From Nostoc sp. CHAB 5834 (GTDB taxonomy: Bacteria; Cyanobacteriota; Cyanobacteriia; Cyanobacteriales; Nostocaceae), in assembly GCA_020829485.1 (NCBI GenBank), contig JAIVFU010000014.1:51405-115404 (forward strand): DNA of 64,000 nucleotides, written 5' to 3'. Under the pieces are notes generated by a model. The model was not told the origin of the DNA. It did no database searches and saw only the letters and a list, made by a program, of their open reading frames with translations. Positions 53,616 through 61,504 of the stretch are shown in pieces (the stretch's first letter is position 1; every line of letters starts with the position of its first letter). A program made the position numbers and the translations under genes.

Positions 53616-54050
53616 CTAATCCTGACAAACCTTCAAAGCTGGGTAAGGGGCAAATTTTCTTCCCAGCCCACGCCGGATTATAGCCTCTAATTCCTCGAGC
53701 ATATAGGGCTTGCTGATGTAATCATTAAATCCTGCCTTGAGAATACGCTCACGATCCTCCGTGCTAGCTAAAGCTGTGACAGCCACCACTGGAATTGTGC
53801 AAGTTAGGGGTTCTTGCTTTAGATGACGCACAACATCCATACCGCTAAGACCTGGTAACAAAATATCCAATAAGATTAAGTCTGGTTGATATTCTTTAGC
53901 TACCAGCAGCGTTGCAGAACAATCTGTTTGACAAATGAATCTATAACCCATTGACTCAAGAGCATAACTAATTAGCAGGAGACTATCATCATGGTCTTCC
54001 ACTGCCAAAATCAAAGGCTGGTGAGAGTTTTGCTTCTTTTCATCACTCAT
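53616..54050 (-). CDS. Receiver-only response regulator
   Basis: A 144-residue protein consisting of a single receiver domain: acidic pair in AVEDHDDS, phospho-acceptor Asp in LILLDILLPG, Thr in VVAVTALAS and Lys in YISKPYMLEEL. There is no output domain. The short C-terminal tail (RKFAPYPALKVCQD) is variable. Such proteins act as phosphorelay intermediates or bind partners; no kinase is adjacent. The ATG at 54050 is preferred over an upstream frame start at 54071. Confidence 0.93.
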   Translation of the reverse strand: MSDEKKQNSHQPLILAVEDHDDSLLLISYALESMGYRFICQTDCSATLLVAKEYQPDLILLDILLPGLSGMDVVRHLKQEPLTCTIPVVAVTALASTEDRERILKAGFNDYISKPYMLEELEAIIRRGLGRKFAPYPALKVCQD

Positions 54051-54488
54051 GAATGAATGTGTCAAATACATCTCTCCTCCAGAATATTTTATTAGGATTC
54101 ATCGTCTTTACTTGGGCAATACATAGGAGGCTTACCGCGAACAATAGAATAGTGCCCAGTTAAGAATGACTTATGTTTTGCTTTTGTCTAATTGATAACT
54201 CTAACCCATGCAACAATAGCTGAGGAAAGAAAATTTCAAGCTGGCAACTTTAGCAGATACTTTATAAGTATACGCAAAATTACAGAAGATTTTCCAAATG
54301 AGTTGATAATAAATTTAGATAGATATTATTTATAACTATATCGCTTTACCTGTGTATGGTTTGAGATTTTAAAGATACCGGATAAATAAGTAATCAAAGC
54401 TATTTCCTATTAAGTTCAATTCTCCCTCTGTTCCCTATTCCCTGTTAAGAGTTCCCGCCCGAAGGGGCTTGGTAAAGAAACATTGTCT

Positions 54489-54625
54489 AGGATTTTTGGT
54501 ACTGATTTTAGACCTATAGAGACGCGTTAGCGTAGCGGGACGTTCGCTTTTAGCGTCTCCAAGAGTTGCCCAGTACAATTTCGCGTCTCTACCAAGGTTT
54601 TTGGGCTTAACTGAACGGTATTGAT
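54489..54625. repeat. GTTCAGTTAAG family element, left end degenerate
   Basis: The interior is nearly identical to 940-1070 (for example gagacgcgttagcgtagcgg), lacking a 4-base ccag duplication seen there. The right end cttaactgaacggtattg is intact. Confidence 0.7.
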
Positions 54626-54640
54626 CCATAACACTAGGAC

Positions 54641-54779
54641 TAGCCCTTTCAAGGTGGTGAAATTTAGAACGAGAATTGGGTATTTCAACCTTCAAAAAGC
54701 CCACAATCTGAGCGGAGGATTCAAGATGGTAGCACTGAAACAACGTATCTTCGTTGGCCACCTTGAAAGGGCTAGTCCT
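54641..54779. repeat. Inverted-repeat element with CTAGCCCTTTCAAGGTGG ends
   Basis: Left aggactagccctttcaagg and right ccttgaaagggctagtcct are inverted repeats of about 20 bases. The interior (139 bp in total) has no gene. Only this copy is seen in the window. Confidence 0.7.
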
Positions 54780-54911
54780 AAACACTTAGGTAAATTCTTA
54801 TTTAACTAGCTGATTGCAAAATTATCATCAACTTTATGCAGTAATTGCATTAAGATGATTTTACAATAGTTCCACAGATGCGATTCTAATATCAGGGAAT
54901 AAAGATGGATA

Positions 54912-54941
54912 CCCCTGGTGTTGGCCAGGGGCTTTTTATTT
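54912..54941 (+). terminator. Orphan plus-strand intrinsic terminator
   Basis: The arms cccctgg and ccagggg, loop tgttgg, then ctttttattt. No plus-strand gene precedes it for over 800 bp, so it may end a small RNA starting near 54800. Confidence 0.6.
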
Positions 54942-54946
54942 AGAAG

Positions 54947-55165
54947 CTACGCCTTAAACGTCAACACCGGACACAACCGCGCCACAACATCCACCATTTC
55001 TGCCTTAACCTGCACATCAATCACAGACTGAATCGGTTTGTAGGGGATGGGTGCTTCTTCAATTCGGCGTTCTTTACGCAGGGTAATGTAGTGGTCTATC
55101 AAATTCATTTTGACGGTTAGAGAGACGCGATAAATCGCCGTCTCTACTCTTAATTTATCCATCAA
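54947..55165 (-). CDS. Doubtful short gene or gene remnant
   Basis: A 72-codon frame. The first 20 codons lie in a palindromic repeat (gagacgcgataaatcgccgt), so the real start might be the Met at 55108. The remaining sequence (KPIQSVIDVQVKAEMVDVVA) looks protein-like and amphipathic, but I know no family. It may be the tail of a decayed gene. No ribosome site is evident. Confidence 0.25.
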   Translation of the reverse strand: MMDKLRVETAIYRVSLTVKMNLIDHYITLRKERRIEEAPIPYKPIQSVIDVQVKAEMVDVVARLCPVLTFKA

Positions 55166-55357
55166 TTATTTATTGACAGACTAGTAGTCTACCCCGGTTA
55201 ATCCCAGTTCCGCCTCACTTTGAGATGCACCTCTGCGGTTCTTAATAACATATACTTGCATCGGGAAACAAGTCTTTTGTAGTATCTTGTATTTTTAGCA
55301 GTTTATGTACTACGTCTGTAAAGAAATTTGAAGTTTAGCGAAAACTTTTAAAAATCT

Positions 55358-55387
55358 CTAGACTCTTCAGTTGGCTAGAGAGTCTAG
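55358..55387. promoter_or_regulatory. Inverted repeat upstream of the copper genes, possible MerR site
   Basis: Perfect 9-base arms ctagactct and agagtctag with a 12-base spacer, about 107 bases before the chaperone start. MerR-type operators are dyads of this kind placed between -35 and -10 elements, and a MerR gene lies 3 kb downstream. The promoter elements themselves are not clear. Confidence 0.4.
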
Positions 55388-55493
55388 GATAAATTCAAGG
55401 CGACTCTCTTTCCAGTTATTTCTGACTGTTGACGGATTTCCCCCAGTCATCCACTTTGGTTTGGCTAGCTTTTCCACTCTATCCCGTAAATCT

Positions 55494-55688
55494 ATGACTC
55501 TCCAACTCACGGTTCCCAACATGGCTTGTTCTGCTTGTGCAAGTACCATCACCAAAGCACTTCAGGCAGTCGATGCCAATGCTAGCGTTCAGGCTGATCC
55601 AACAACCAAGCTTGTCAGTGTAGAAACTCAAGCATCAGAAACAGCAATTAAGGAAGCGTTAGCTGCTGCTGGCTATCCAGTTGCTTAA
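55494..55688 (+). CDS. Copper chaperone, HMA domain protein
   Basis: A 64-residue ferredoxin-like metal-binding protein with the motif MACSAC (Cys pair) near residue 11-14, and alternating strands (TKLVSVETQA, KEALAAAGYPV). It belongs to the CopZ/Atx1 type that hands Cu(I) to P-type ATPases. In cyanobacterial Atx1 a His in the last loop assists; here no such His is seen. The ATG at 55494 is used; the open frame upstream is non-conserved. It precedes the copper ATPase by 220 bp on the same strand. Confidence 0.92.
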   Translation: MTLQLTVPNMACSACASTITKALQAVDANASVQADPTTKLVSVETQASETAIKEALAAAGYPVA

Positions 55689-55907
55689 TCTTTCACAAGA
55701 AAGGCAGAAGGCAGAGGGCAGGAGGCAGAAGGAATAATGCTTTGGAGCCTCCTGCCGCTATCAGAGCGAGCTTGTGGTTTAAGTTCCAATACCAAAATCT
55801 ATGATTTGGTGGCTTGGAATTAGATGGAGTTGAGAGCAACAAATAATATACCTGCCTCGTGCCTTCTTTAAGATCCTCCCACATCAATCACAGCGGTTCA
55901 TCTAGTT

Positions 55908-58235
55908 ATGGATACTCTCACACTCAAACTTCGAGGCATGAGTTGCGCCGCTTGCGCCAACAACATCGAAAAAGCAATTCGCTCTGTTCCTGGGGTAAGG
56001 GACTGCAACGTTAACTTTGGAGCAGAACAAGCTGCTATCAAGTACGATCGCTCTCTAGCCAATTTAGAGAAAATCCAAGGTGCGATCGCATCTGCGGGAT
56101 ACTCTTCTTACTCACTCCAGGAAGAACTGCTCACCGAAGAAGATGATGCAGAGAAAGCAAGTAGGCAAGCATTGCAACGCGAACTCTCCTTCAAGGTAGC
56201 GGTGGGAGGTATAATCAGCATTTTCCTATTTTTGGGGTCGTTCCCCATGATGACTGGGTTGAACTTGCCCTTAATTCCAAGCTTCTTACAAAATCCTTGG
56301 GTACAATTACTGCTGACAACTCCCGTCGTGTTCTGGTGTGGTGGATCTTTTTACCGCAATGGCTGGAAATCCCTCAAGCGCCATACGGCGACGATGGACA
56401 CGCTAATTGCTTTGGGCACAAGTGCAGCGTATCTATATTCTTTGTTTGTCACTGTTTTACCAAAATTTTTTATTGCTCAGGGCTTGATACCTCATATTTA
56501 TTACGAAGTAGCCGCTATTGTCATTACCTTAATTTTGTTGGGGCGGTTGTTAGAAAATCGCGCTAGGGGACAAACTTCTGAAGCCATCCGCAAACTCATC
56601 GGATTGCAAGCTAGAGATGCCAGAGTCATCCGTGATGGAATAGAAATTGATGTTCCCATCGCCGAAGTCAGAATCAACGATGTGATTTTGGTGCGTCCTG
56701 GTGAAAAGATTCCCGTAGATGGTGAAGTGATTACAGGCGCTTCGACGGTAGATGAAGCGATGGTGACGGGTGAAAGTTTGCCAGTCAAAAAGCAGCCAGG
56801 AGATGAGGTGATTGGGGCGACGATTAACGGTGCGGGTGCTTTTCAGTTTCGGGTGACACGAGTCGGAAATGATACGTTTTTGGCTCAAATTGTCAAACTA
56901 GTGCAACAAGCCCAAGGTTCTAAAGCACCAATTCAGCGCTTGGCAGATCAAGTTACAGGATGGTTTGTACCAGCTGTGATTGCGATCGCGATCGCCACTT
57001 TTGTCATTTGGTTTAATTTCACTGGCAACCTTACCCTAGCAACAATGACAACGGTAGGTGTACTAATTATTGCTTGTCCTTGTGCTTTGGGTTTAGCTAC
57101 CCCCACTTCTGTAATGGTAGGGACAGGCAAAGGTGCAGAAAATGGCATTTTGATTAAAGGTGCGGACAGTTTAGAACTAGCACACAAAATTCAAACCATC
57201 GTTCTAGATAAAACTGGTACTTTGACTCAGGGTAAACCCACTGTTACAGACTTTGTAACTATCAATGGCACAGCTAATGGTAATGAAATCAAGCTTTTAC
57301 AGTTAGCAGCAACGGTAGAACACAATTCTGAGCATCCTTTAGCGGCAGCAGTGGTGAAATATGCCCAGTCTCAAGAGGTAAGTTTAACAGAGGTAAATAA
57401 CTTTCAGGTTAATGCAGGTAGTGGTGTTCAAGGAGTTGTTTCAAATCAGCTTGTGCAAATTGGTACACAACGCTGGTTAACAGAACTTGGAATTAACACC
57501 ATAGCTCTCCAGCAGTATAAAGATGACTGGGAAGCGGCTGGTAAAACAGTAATTTTGATTGCTGTAGATGGCGAACTAGAAGGGGTAATGGGTATTGCCG
57601 ATGCCCTCAAACCTTCCTCAACAGCAGTAGTGAAAGCCTTACAGAAGTTAGGTTTAGAAGTAGTAATGCTTACCGGAGATAATCGTAAAACTGCGGATGC
57701 GATCGCAAGACAAGTTGGCATCCAGCGAATCTTTGCCGAAGTGCGTCCAGATCAAAAAGCAGCGATTATCCAATCCCTTCAAAGAGAGCAGAGGAAGCAG
57801 GGGGGGATGAGGAAGCAGGGGGAGCAAGCAAACAATTATTATTCTCCCTCATCCCCCCACTCCCTTGTTGCAATGGTAGGCGATGGTATAAATGATGCCC
57901 CAGCCCTAGCACAAGCTGATGTGGGAATTGCTATTGGAACGGGAACAGATGTAGCGATCGCAGCTAGCGATATCACTCTAATTTCTGGCGATTTACAAGG
58001 AATTGTTACAGCTATTCAACTTAGTCGCGCCACCATCAACAATATCAGGCAAAATCTCTTCTTTGCCTTTATTTACAACGTCATTGGTATTCCGATTGCG
58101 GCTGGAATTCTGTTCCCCATCTTTGGTTGGTTACTCAATCCAATTATCGCCGGCGCTGCGATGGCTCTTTCTTCGCTCTCTGTTGTTAGCAACGCCCTCA
58201 GATTACGTAATTTTCAACCAAAAACTATCTCATAA
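55908..58235 (+). CDS. Copper-translocating P-type ATPase
   Basis: A PIB-1 ATPase of 775 aa (CopA/CtaA/PacS type). One HMA domain with GMSCAAC (Cys 13 and 16) is at the N-terminus, followed by eight membrane helices, TGES in the actuator domain, the CPC metal site (ACPCALG, about 389), DKTGTLT (about 434), HP in SEHPLA, and GDGINDAP. Odd feature: about 25 extra residues (626-652; R/Q/G-rich then N/Y/S/P) just before VAMVGDG, encoded by a purine-rich hairpin repeat that is inserted in frame. Whether it exports copper or feeds thylakoid plastocyanin is unknown. Confidence 0.95.
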   Translation: MDTLTLKLRGMSCAACANNIEKAIRSVPGVRDCNVNFGAEQAAIKYDRSLANLEKIQGAIASAGYSSYSLQEELLTEEDDAEKASRQALQRELSFKVAVGGIISIFLFLGSFPMMTGLNLPLIPSFLQNPWVQLLLTTPVVFWCGGSFYRNGWKSLKRHTATMDTLIALGTSAAYLYSLFVTVLPKFFIAQGLIPHIYYEVAAIVITLILLGRLLENRARGQTSEAIRKLIGLQARDARVIRDGIEIDVPIAEVRINDVILVRPGEKIPVDGEVITGASTVDEAMVTGESLPVKKQPGDEVIGATINGAGAFQFRVTRVGNDTFLAQIVKLVQQAQGSKAPIQRLADQVTGWFVPAVIAIAIATFVIWFNFTGNLTLATMTTVGVLIIACPCALGLATPTSVMVGTGKGAENGILIKGADSLELAHKIQTIVLDKTGTLTQGKPTVTDFVTINGTANGNEIKLLQLAATVEHNSEHPLAAAVVKYAQSQEVSLTEVNNFQVNAGSGVQGVVSNQLVQIGTQRWLTELGINTIALQQYKDDWEAAGKTVILIAVDGELEGVMGIADALKPSSTAVVKALQKLGLEVVMLTGDNRKTADAIARQVGIQRIFAEVRPDQKAAIIQSLQREQRKQGGMRKQGEQANNYYSPSSPHSLVAMVGDGINDAPALAQADVGIAIGTGTDVAIAASDITLISGDLQGIVTAIQLSRATINNIRQNLFFAFIYNVIGIPIAAGILFPIFGWLLNPIIAGAAMALSSLSVVSNALRLRNFQPKTIS

Positions 58236-58246
58236 TTTCAGGATAA

Positions 58247-58384
58247 GTAAGTCGGTGCGAATAAATCGAACTATGTGAAGTAATGTAAAATTATTGTAAT
58301 CAAGTTTGTAGTAAGGACTTTAGTCCTAAAAGAAGGACTAAAGTCCTTACTACAAACATGCAAATTATTTACGTCGTTTTACTT
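58247..58384. repeat. GTAAGTCGGT family element, copy 2
   Basis: The ends gtaagtcggtgcgaataaat and attatttacgtcgttttac are imperfect inverted repeats. The core is a 24-base-arm hairpin (gtttgtagtaaggactttag and its complement), perfect over its length. Confidence 0.75.
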
Positions 58385-58394
58385 AATTTAGGAA

Positions 58395-58622
58395 ATGTTT
58401 AGTAAAAAAATGCTTTGGGGAAGCCTTACAGCTTTAGTGCTGCTCACTGGAACATCAGGTGTAGCATTAGCAGAAATGCCAGCCCACTCGCCAGAGCAAA
58501 CCAGCCAATTTCATCTTATTGAGCAACCTTTGGGCTTGAAAGTTGGGGTTGCGATCGCAGGTTTAGCCTTGATTGGACTAGAGTTGTGGTGGTTTCTTCT
58601 CTATAAAAGTTCTGATTCCTAG
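58395..58622 (+). CDS. Small exported/membrane protein next to the copper ATPase
   Basis: A 75-residue protein. The signal peptide is about 1-26 (SGVALAEMPAH), followed by a short linker with His (SPEQTSQFHLIEQP) and one membrane helix (VGVAIAGLALIGLELWWFLL). I recall small proteins of this type beside copper ATPases in cyanobacteria, but know of no function. Met and His residues near the processed N-terminus could bind copper; this is an inference. It has a repeat element between it and the ATPase. Confidence 0.65.
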   Translation: MFSKKMLWGSLTALVLLTGTSGVALAEMPAHSPEQTSQFHLIEQPLGLKVGVAIAGLALIGLELWWFLLYKSSDS

Positions 58623-58669
58623 ATGAGGAACAAAGAAATTGCTTTATTTTTTAATTCCGCCTTGCCTAG

Positions 58670-58762
58670 TAGACATCTCCAGAAATTAATTATGCGTTAC
58701 CTGAAACCCTTGTCTTGACGTTGCATTGCAACGTCAAAACAATTCATTTTCGGAGATGTCTA
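58670..58762. repeat. AGACATCTCC family element, copy 3
   Basis: The ends tagacatctccagaaatt and attttcggagatgtcta are inverted repeats. The core palindrome is changed to gacgttgcattgcaacgtc but still pairs perfectly, showing compensating changes relative to the other copies. Confidence 0.75.
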
Positions 58763-58855
58763 GTGTAGTTATGAAGTGTTTGTAGTGAGCGATTTATCGC
58801 TCAAATCAAGGACTAAAGTCTTTACTACGAACTTTTATAATTCCCTTTGTGACAG

Positions 58856-59311
58856 TTAGGGGTGCGGAAAGTAGGTTTTAATTCCGCCTGCGGTACTAGT
58901 GTTTTGAATGATCGGACAAATTGTATCTTCATGCTGTCCGCCCATATTGTTCCAGCCTGAAAGTAATCCCTTTATTTCAGACCGTAAAGTTAACAACTGA
59001 TCAATTTGGTGATCAATTTGTAAGAGCTTCTCTTCGAGCTTTTCTTGAATTTCACCACAGGGAGTTTGTCCTTGGTCATAAACCTGAAGAATATTTCCTA
59101 TCTCTTCTAAGCTAAGACCAAGATTTTGTGCGCTTTTAATAAATGCTAGACGAGTCAGCACATCCAATGAAAACTGGCGGAAGCCTCCCTCCGTTCGTCT
59201 TGATGATTTAATTAAGCCTAAACTCTCGTAATAGCGAATTGTCCTAATGGGGATTTTGCTTATATTTGTTACCTGACCAATTAAAAGCAGTTTTGTTTCC
59301 TGAGTTAACAC
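58856..59311 (-). CDS. MerR family metal-responsive regulator
   Basis: The N-terminal MerR helix-turn-helix (ISKIPIRTIRYYESLGLI and GGFRQFSLDVL) is followed by a dimerisation helix (about 80-120) and a metal-binding tail. Cysteines are present in TPCGEI and TICPII, similar in position to CadR/PbrR/ZntR-type regulators rather than CueR. The GTG at 59311 is chosen; a TTG at 59326 is the alternative. The plausible targets are the copper genes to the left or the zinc-type ATPase to the right. Confidence 0.92.
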   Translation of the reverse strand: MLTQETKLLLIGQVTNISKIPIRTIRYYESLGLIKSSRRTEGGFRQFSLDVLTRLAFIKSAQNLGLSLEEIGNILQVYDQGQTPCGEIQEKLEEKLLQIDHQIDQLLTLRSEIKGLLSGWNNMGGQHEDTICPIIQNTSTAGGIKTYFPHP

Positions 59312-59763
59312 GGCAGATTTTCCCAACTATTGTAACTATTATTACATATTTTTCTATTTGTTAACTTATTTACAGCATAATTCAGAATTCAGGAGTCATA
59401 ATTCAGAAGTAAAACAGGCTTTATATCTGGCTTTGGGACTTAGCTTGTGTACTTCACTAACTTGAAATCTGCTGTAAGAGTTTAGCCGAATCTTGGTGTC
59501 AGTAGTTTATTTTTTTATCTAATTAGAGATATTACTAAGTTATGATTTTTCAAATATCTATTTTTAATGGATATTAGCTTACATGGGCTGAGATTTTGCT
59601 AGCATAATTTTAACATTTTCAATAAACTTAACTCAAAATTTTGTCTCTCTAATTTACTCCATTTATTGGGTAACTGTTTCTCATGGTACTGAAAGTAACT
59701 GTTTTATTTTAGTTCTCATGTTACTTCTAGATCAACAGCTTCACCTCAAGTGAAACCATAAAA
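59312..59763. other. AT-rich spacer before the Rieske gene
   Basis: It includes attcagaattcaggagtcat-type short repeats near 59380-59410. No gene, hairpin or known motif is evident elsewhere. Confidence 0.4.
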
Positions 59764-60852
59764 ATGAATCTCAACTCGCAGACTTTTAGCTCAACCCGTA
59801 AACCTAAAAACTTCAATAATCCAGAGCATTTTATTGAGGGATGGTATTGGGTAATACCCTCTCGAAATCTGCGGGTGGGTGAAGTAAAACCTGTCACTAT
59901 TTTGGGCAGAGAACTAGTAATTTACCGTGGTAAAGACAAAAAAGTAGCTACCTTTGATGCCTACTGTCCCCACATGGGCGCTCACCTTGCTGAAGGCAAA
60001 GTTGAGGGTAATGCACTACGTTGTTTTTTCCACCACTGGAAGTTTGATGCTGAGGGGATGTGTATTGATATCCCATGTTTAGATACACCGCCTTCCCTAA
60101 AGTTACAAACTTGGCCTACTGCTGAGAAATATGGGATGATTTGGGTTTGGACTGGAGAAATACCACAACAACCCTTACCTTTTGTTCCAGAATTGGAACA
60201 AAAAGAGTGTGATGTCGCCATCAATTCTCACTTTTTGATGAACTGTCACCCCAATGTGGTGATGATTAATGGGATTGATACTCAACATGTCAATACAGTT
60301 CACAAACTGCCAATAGAAATTATTTTTGAAAGACAAGAACTAAACGAGAATGCAATTATCTTCACTAACACTACACCCATTAAAGACAATTCATCTTTTT
60401 TTAAGCTTATCCGTCTTTTCTACAAGAATGCCATAACTCTCAGTATTTGCTATTGGTACGGTAGCATTGGCATTGTGACACTTGGCCCCGATTTCTTCCA
60501 TATTCACACAATGTTTGCAGTTCGCCTGCACGAAGGTGGAAAAGCTGAAGGTCAAATCCTATTGATTACTAAGAAACGTAAAGGATTTTTTGGTTGGTTA
60601 TCCAATCGAGTTGTGTTATGGCTGACTAAGATTGCAGGTAAATTCTTTCTCATGGATGATATTAAGATTGTCCAAACAATTAAGTTTGATTTGAAAACTC
60701 CAATCAAAGCAGATCAGTCAATAGTGCAGTTTATTAACCATGTTGAAAAACAGCAATCCTTAATGTGGGGGACTTGGCAAGAAGCGCGATCGCGCGATGT
60801 GGAGAAGAAGCCCAAGCGTGAGAGATGGCAAGATAAAATGAGTAATGATTAA
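59764..60852 (+). CDS. Rieske-type non-haem iron oxygenase
   Basis: A 362-residue protein. The Rieske [2Fe-2S] ligands are in CPHMGAH (Cys68, His70) and CFFHHW (Cys87, His90). The mononuclear iron site follows the pattern NxxDxxHx4H in NGIDTQHVNTVH (N169, D172, H175, H180). It is therefore a complete oxygenase, as in the VanA/KshA/PaO group. The substrate is unknown: aromatic, sterol or pigment. The C-terminus is lysine-rich. It is monocistronic with a long AT-rich upstream region. Confidence 0.93.
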   Translation: MNLNSQTFSSTRKPKNFNNPEHFIEGWYWVIPSRNLRVGEVKPVTILGRELVIYRGKDKKVATFDAYCPHMGAHLAEGKVEGNALRCFFHHWKFDAEGMCIDIPCLDTPPSLKLQTWPTAEKYGMIWVWTGEIPQQPLPFVPELEQKECDVAINSHFLMNCHPNVVMINGIDTQHVNTVHKLPIEIIFERQELNENAIIFTNTTPIKDNSSFFKLIRLFYKNAITLSICYWYGSIGIVTLGPDFFHIHTMFAVRLHEGGKAEGQILLITKKRKGFFGWLSNRVVLWLTKIAGKFFLMDDIKIVQTIKFDLKTPIKADQSIVQFINHVEKQQSLMWGTWQEARSRDVEKKPKRERWQDKMSND

Positions 60853-61504
60853 TATCATGTCTATATGCCCAGAATCCCGTCAGGCTGCTTGGTCATTTAA
60901 ACACACACCAAATCATACCATTGTCAACAATCTTTGCAAGAAATGAATCGGCTGTAGGGGTGTACATCTTTACGCCCCTAAAAATGTAGGTATAGCAGAT
61001 ATTTTGTCAAATAGTATAACAATTAATAAAGGTTAAAAGTTTAACGAAATTACTTTTAACTTTTAATTTATATTTTACTGGGCTACCAGATAAATAAAAA
61101 GAAGTGGCAAAGCCACTTCCTAATTCCCAGGTAGAACCTAAGTCATGAGTATAACGACTACAAAAATTTGAAATAGTATAAACAAATACCAATTAACTCA
61201 ATATCTATGTTTTTCTTGTTTACTAGGTCAGGAAATCCTGATTTTCATCAGGTAAATAACTGTATATTTACATAGTCTCATGATTGCAATGCAGACTCAA
61301 TTTTATCCAGATCATCGCTAAGATGTGCCAGTTTTGTATCTTCACCAAGAAGTTGCGAGTACAACGATTATTTCAGCTAGCCTGATTTCCAGAGGTTTCC
61401 AATGGGGATTGCTAGAGGAAAAAGTGCGATCGCCTGACACTGCTTTATAATCATTTTTAATTTCTACAATTTCCCAATTACGGATTCCCGATTTTCCAAT
61501 AACT
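60853..61504. other. Gene-free region with two hairpins
   Basis: Hairpins lie at 60954-60980 (taggggtgta/tacgccccta, no T-tract) and at 61094-61119. The remainder is AT-rich with no gene. One HIP1-like site is near 61426. Confidence 0.5.
61094..61119 (-). terminator. Minus-strand intrinsic terminator downstream of the zinc-type ATPase
   Basis: On the minus strand: gaagtggc, loop ttt, gccacttc, then tttttattta. It is about 385 bases behind the ATPase stop, so the mRNA has a long 3' region or a separate small RNA ends here. Confidence 0.65.

Larger units (their letters stand above)
54051..54946. other. Gene-free region with repeat copy and orphan terminator
   Basis: 54100-54480 is AT-rich without visible features. 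54489-54625 is a GTTCAGTTAAG-type element lacking a clear left end. At 54640-54780, tagccctttcaaggtggtga and ccaccttgaaagggctagtc form a further pair of 18-20-base inverted ends. A terminator-like hairpin is at 54912-54941. Confidence 0.55.

Noticed and set aside
54435..54809. Open frames on both strands over the repeat region at 54.4-54.8 kb
   Set aside because: They run through two inverted-repeat elements and mirror the palindromes; no protein-like composition.
61007..61192. 61-codon minus-strand frame behind the zinc-type ATPase
   Set aside because: It spans the terminator hairpin and AT-rich sequence; chance frame.
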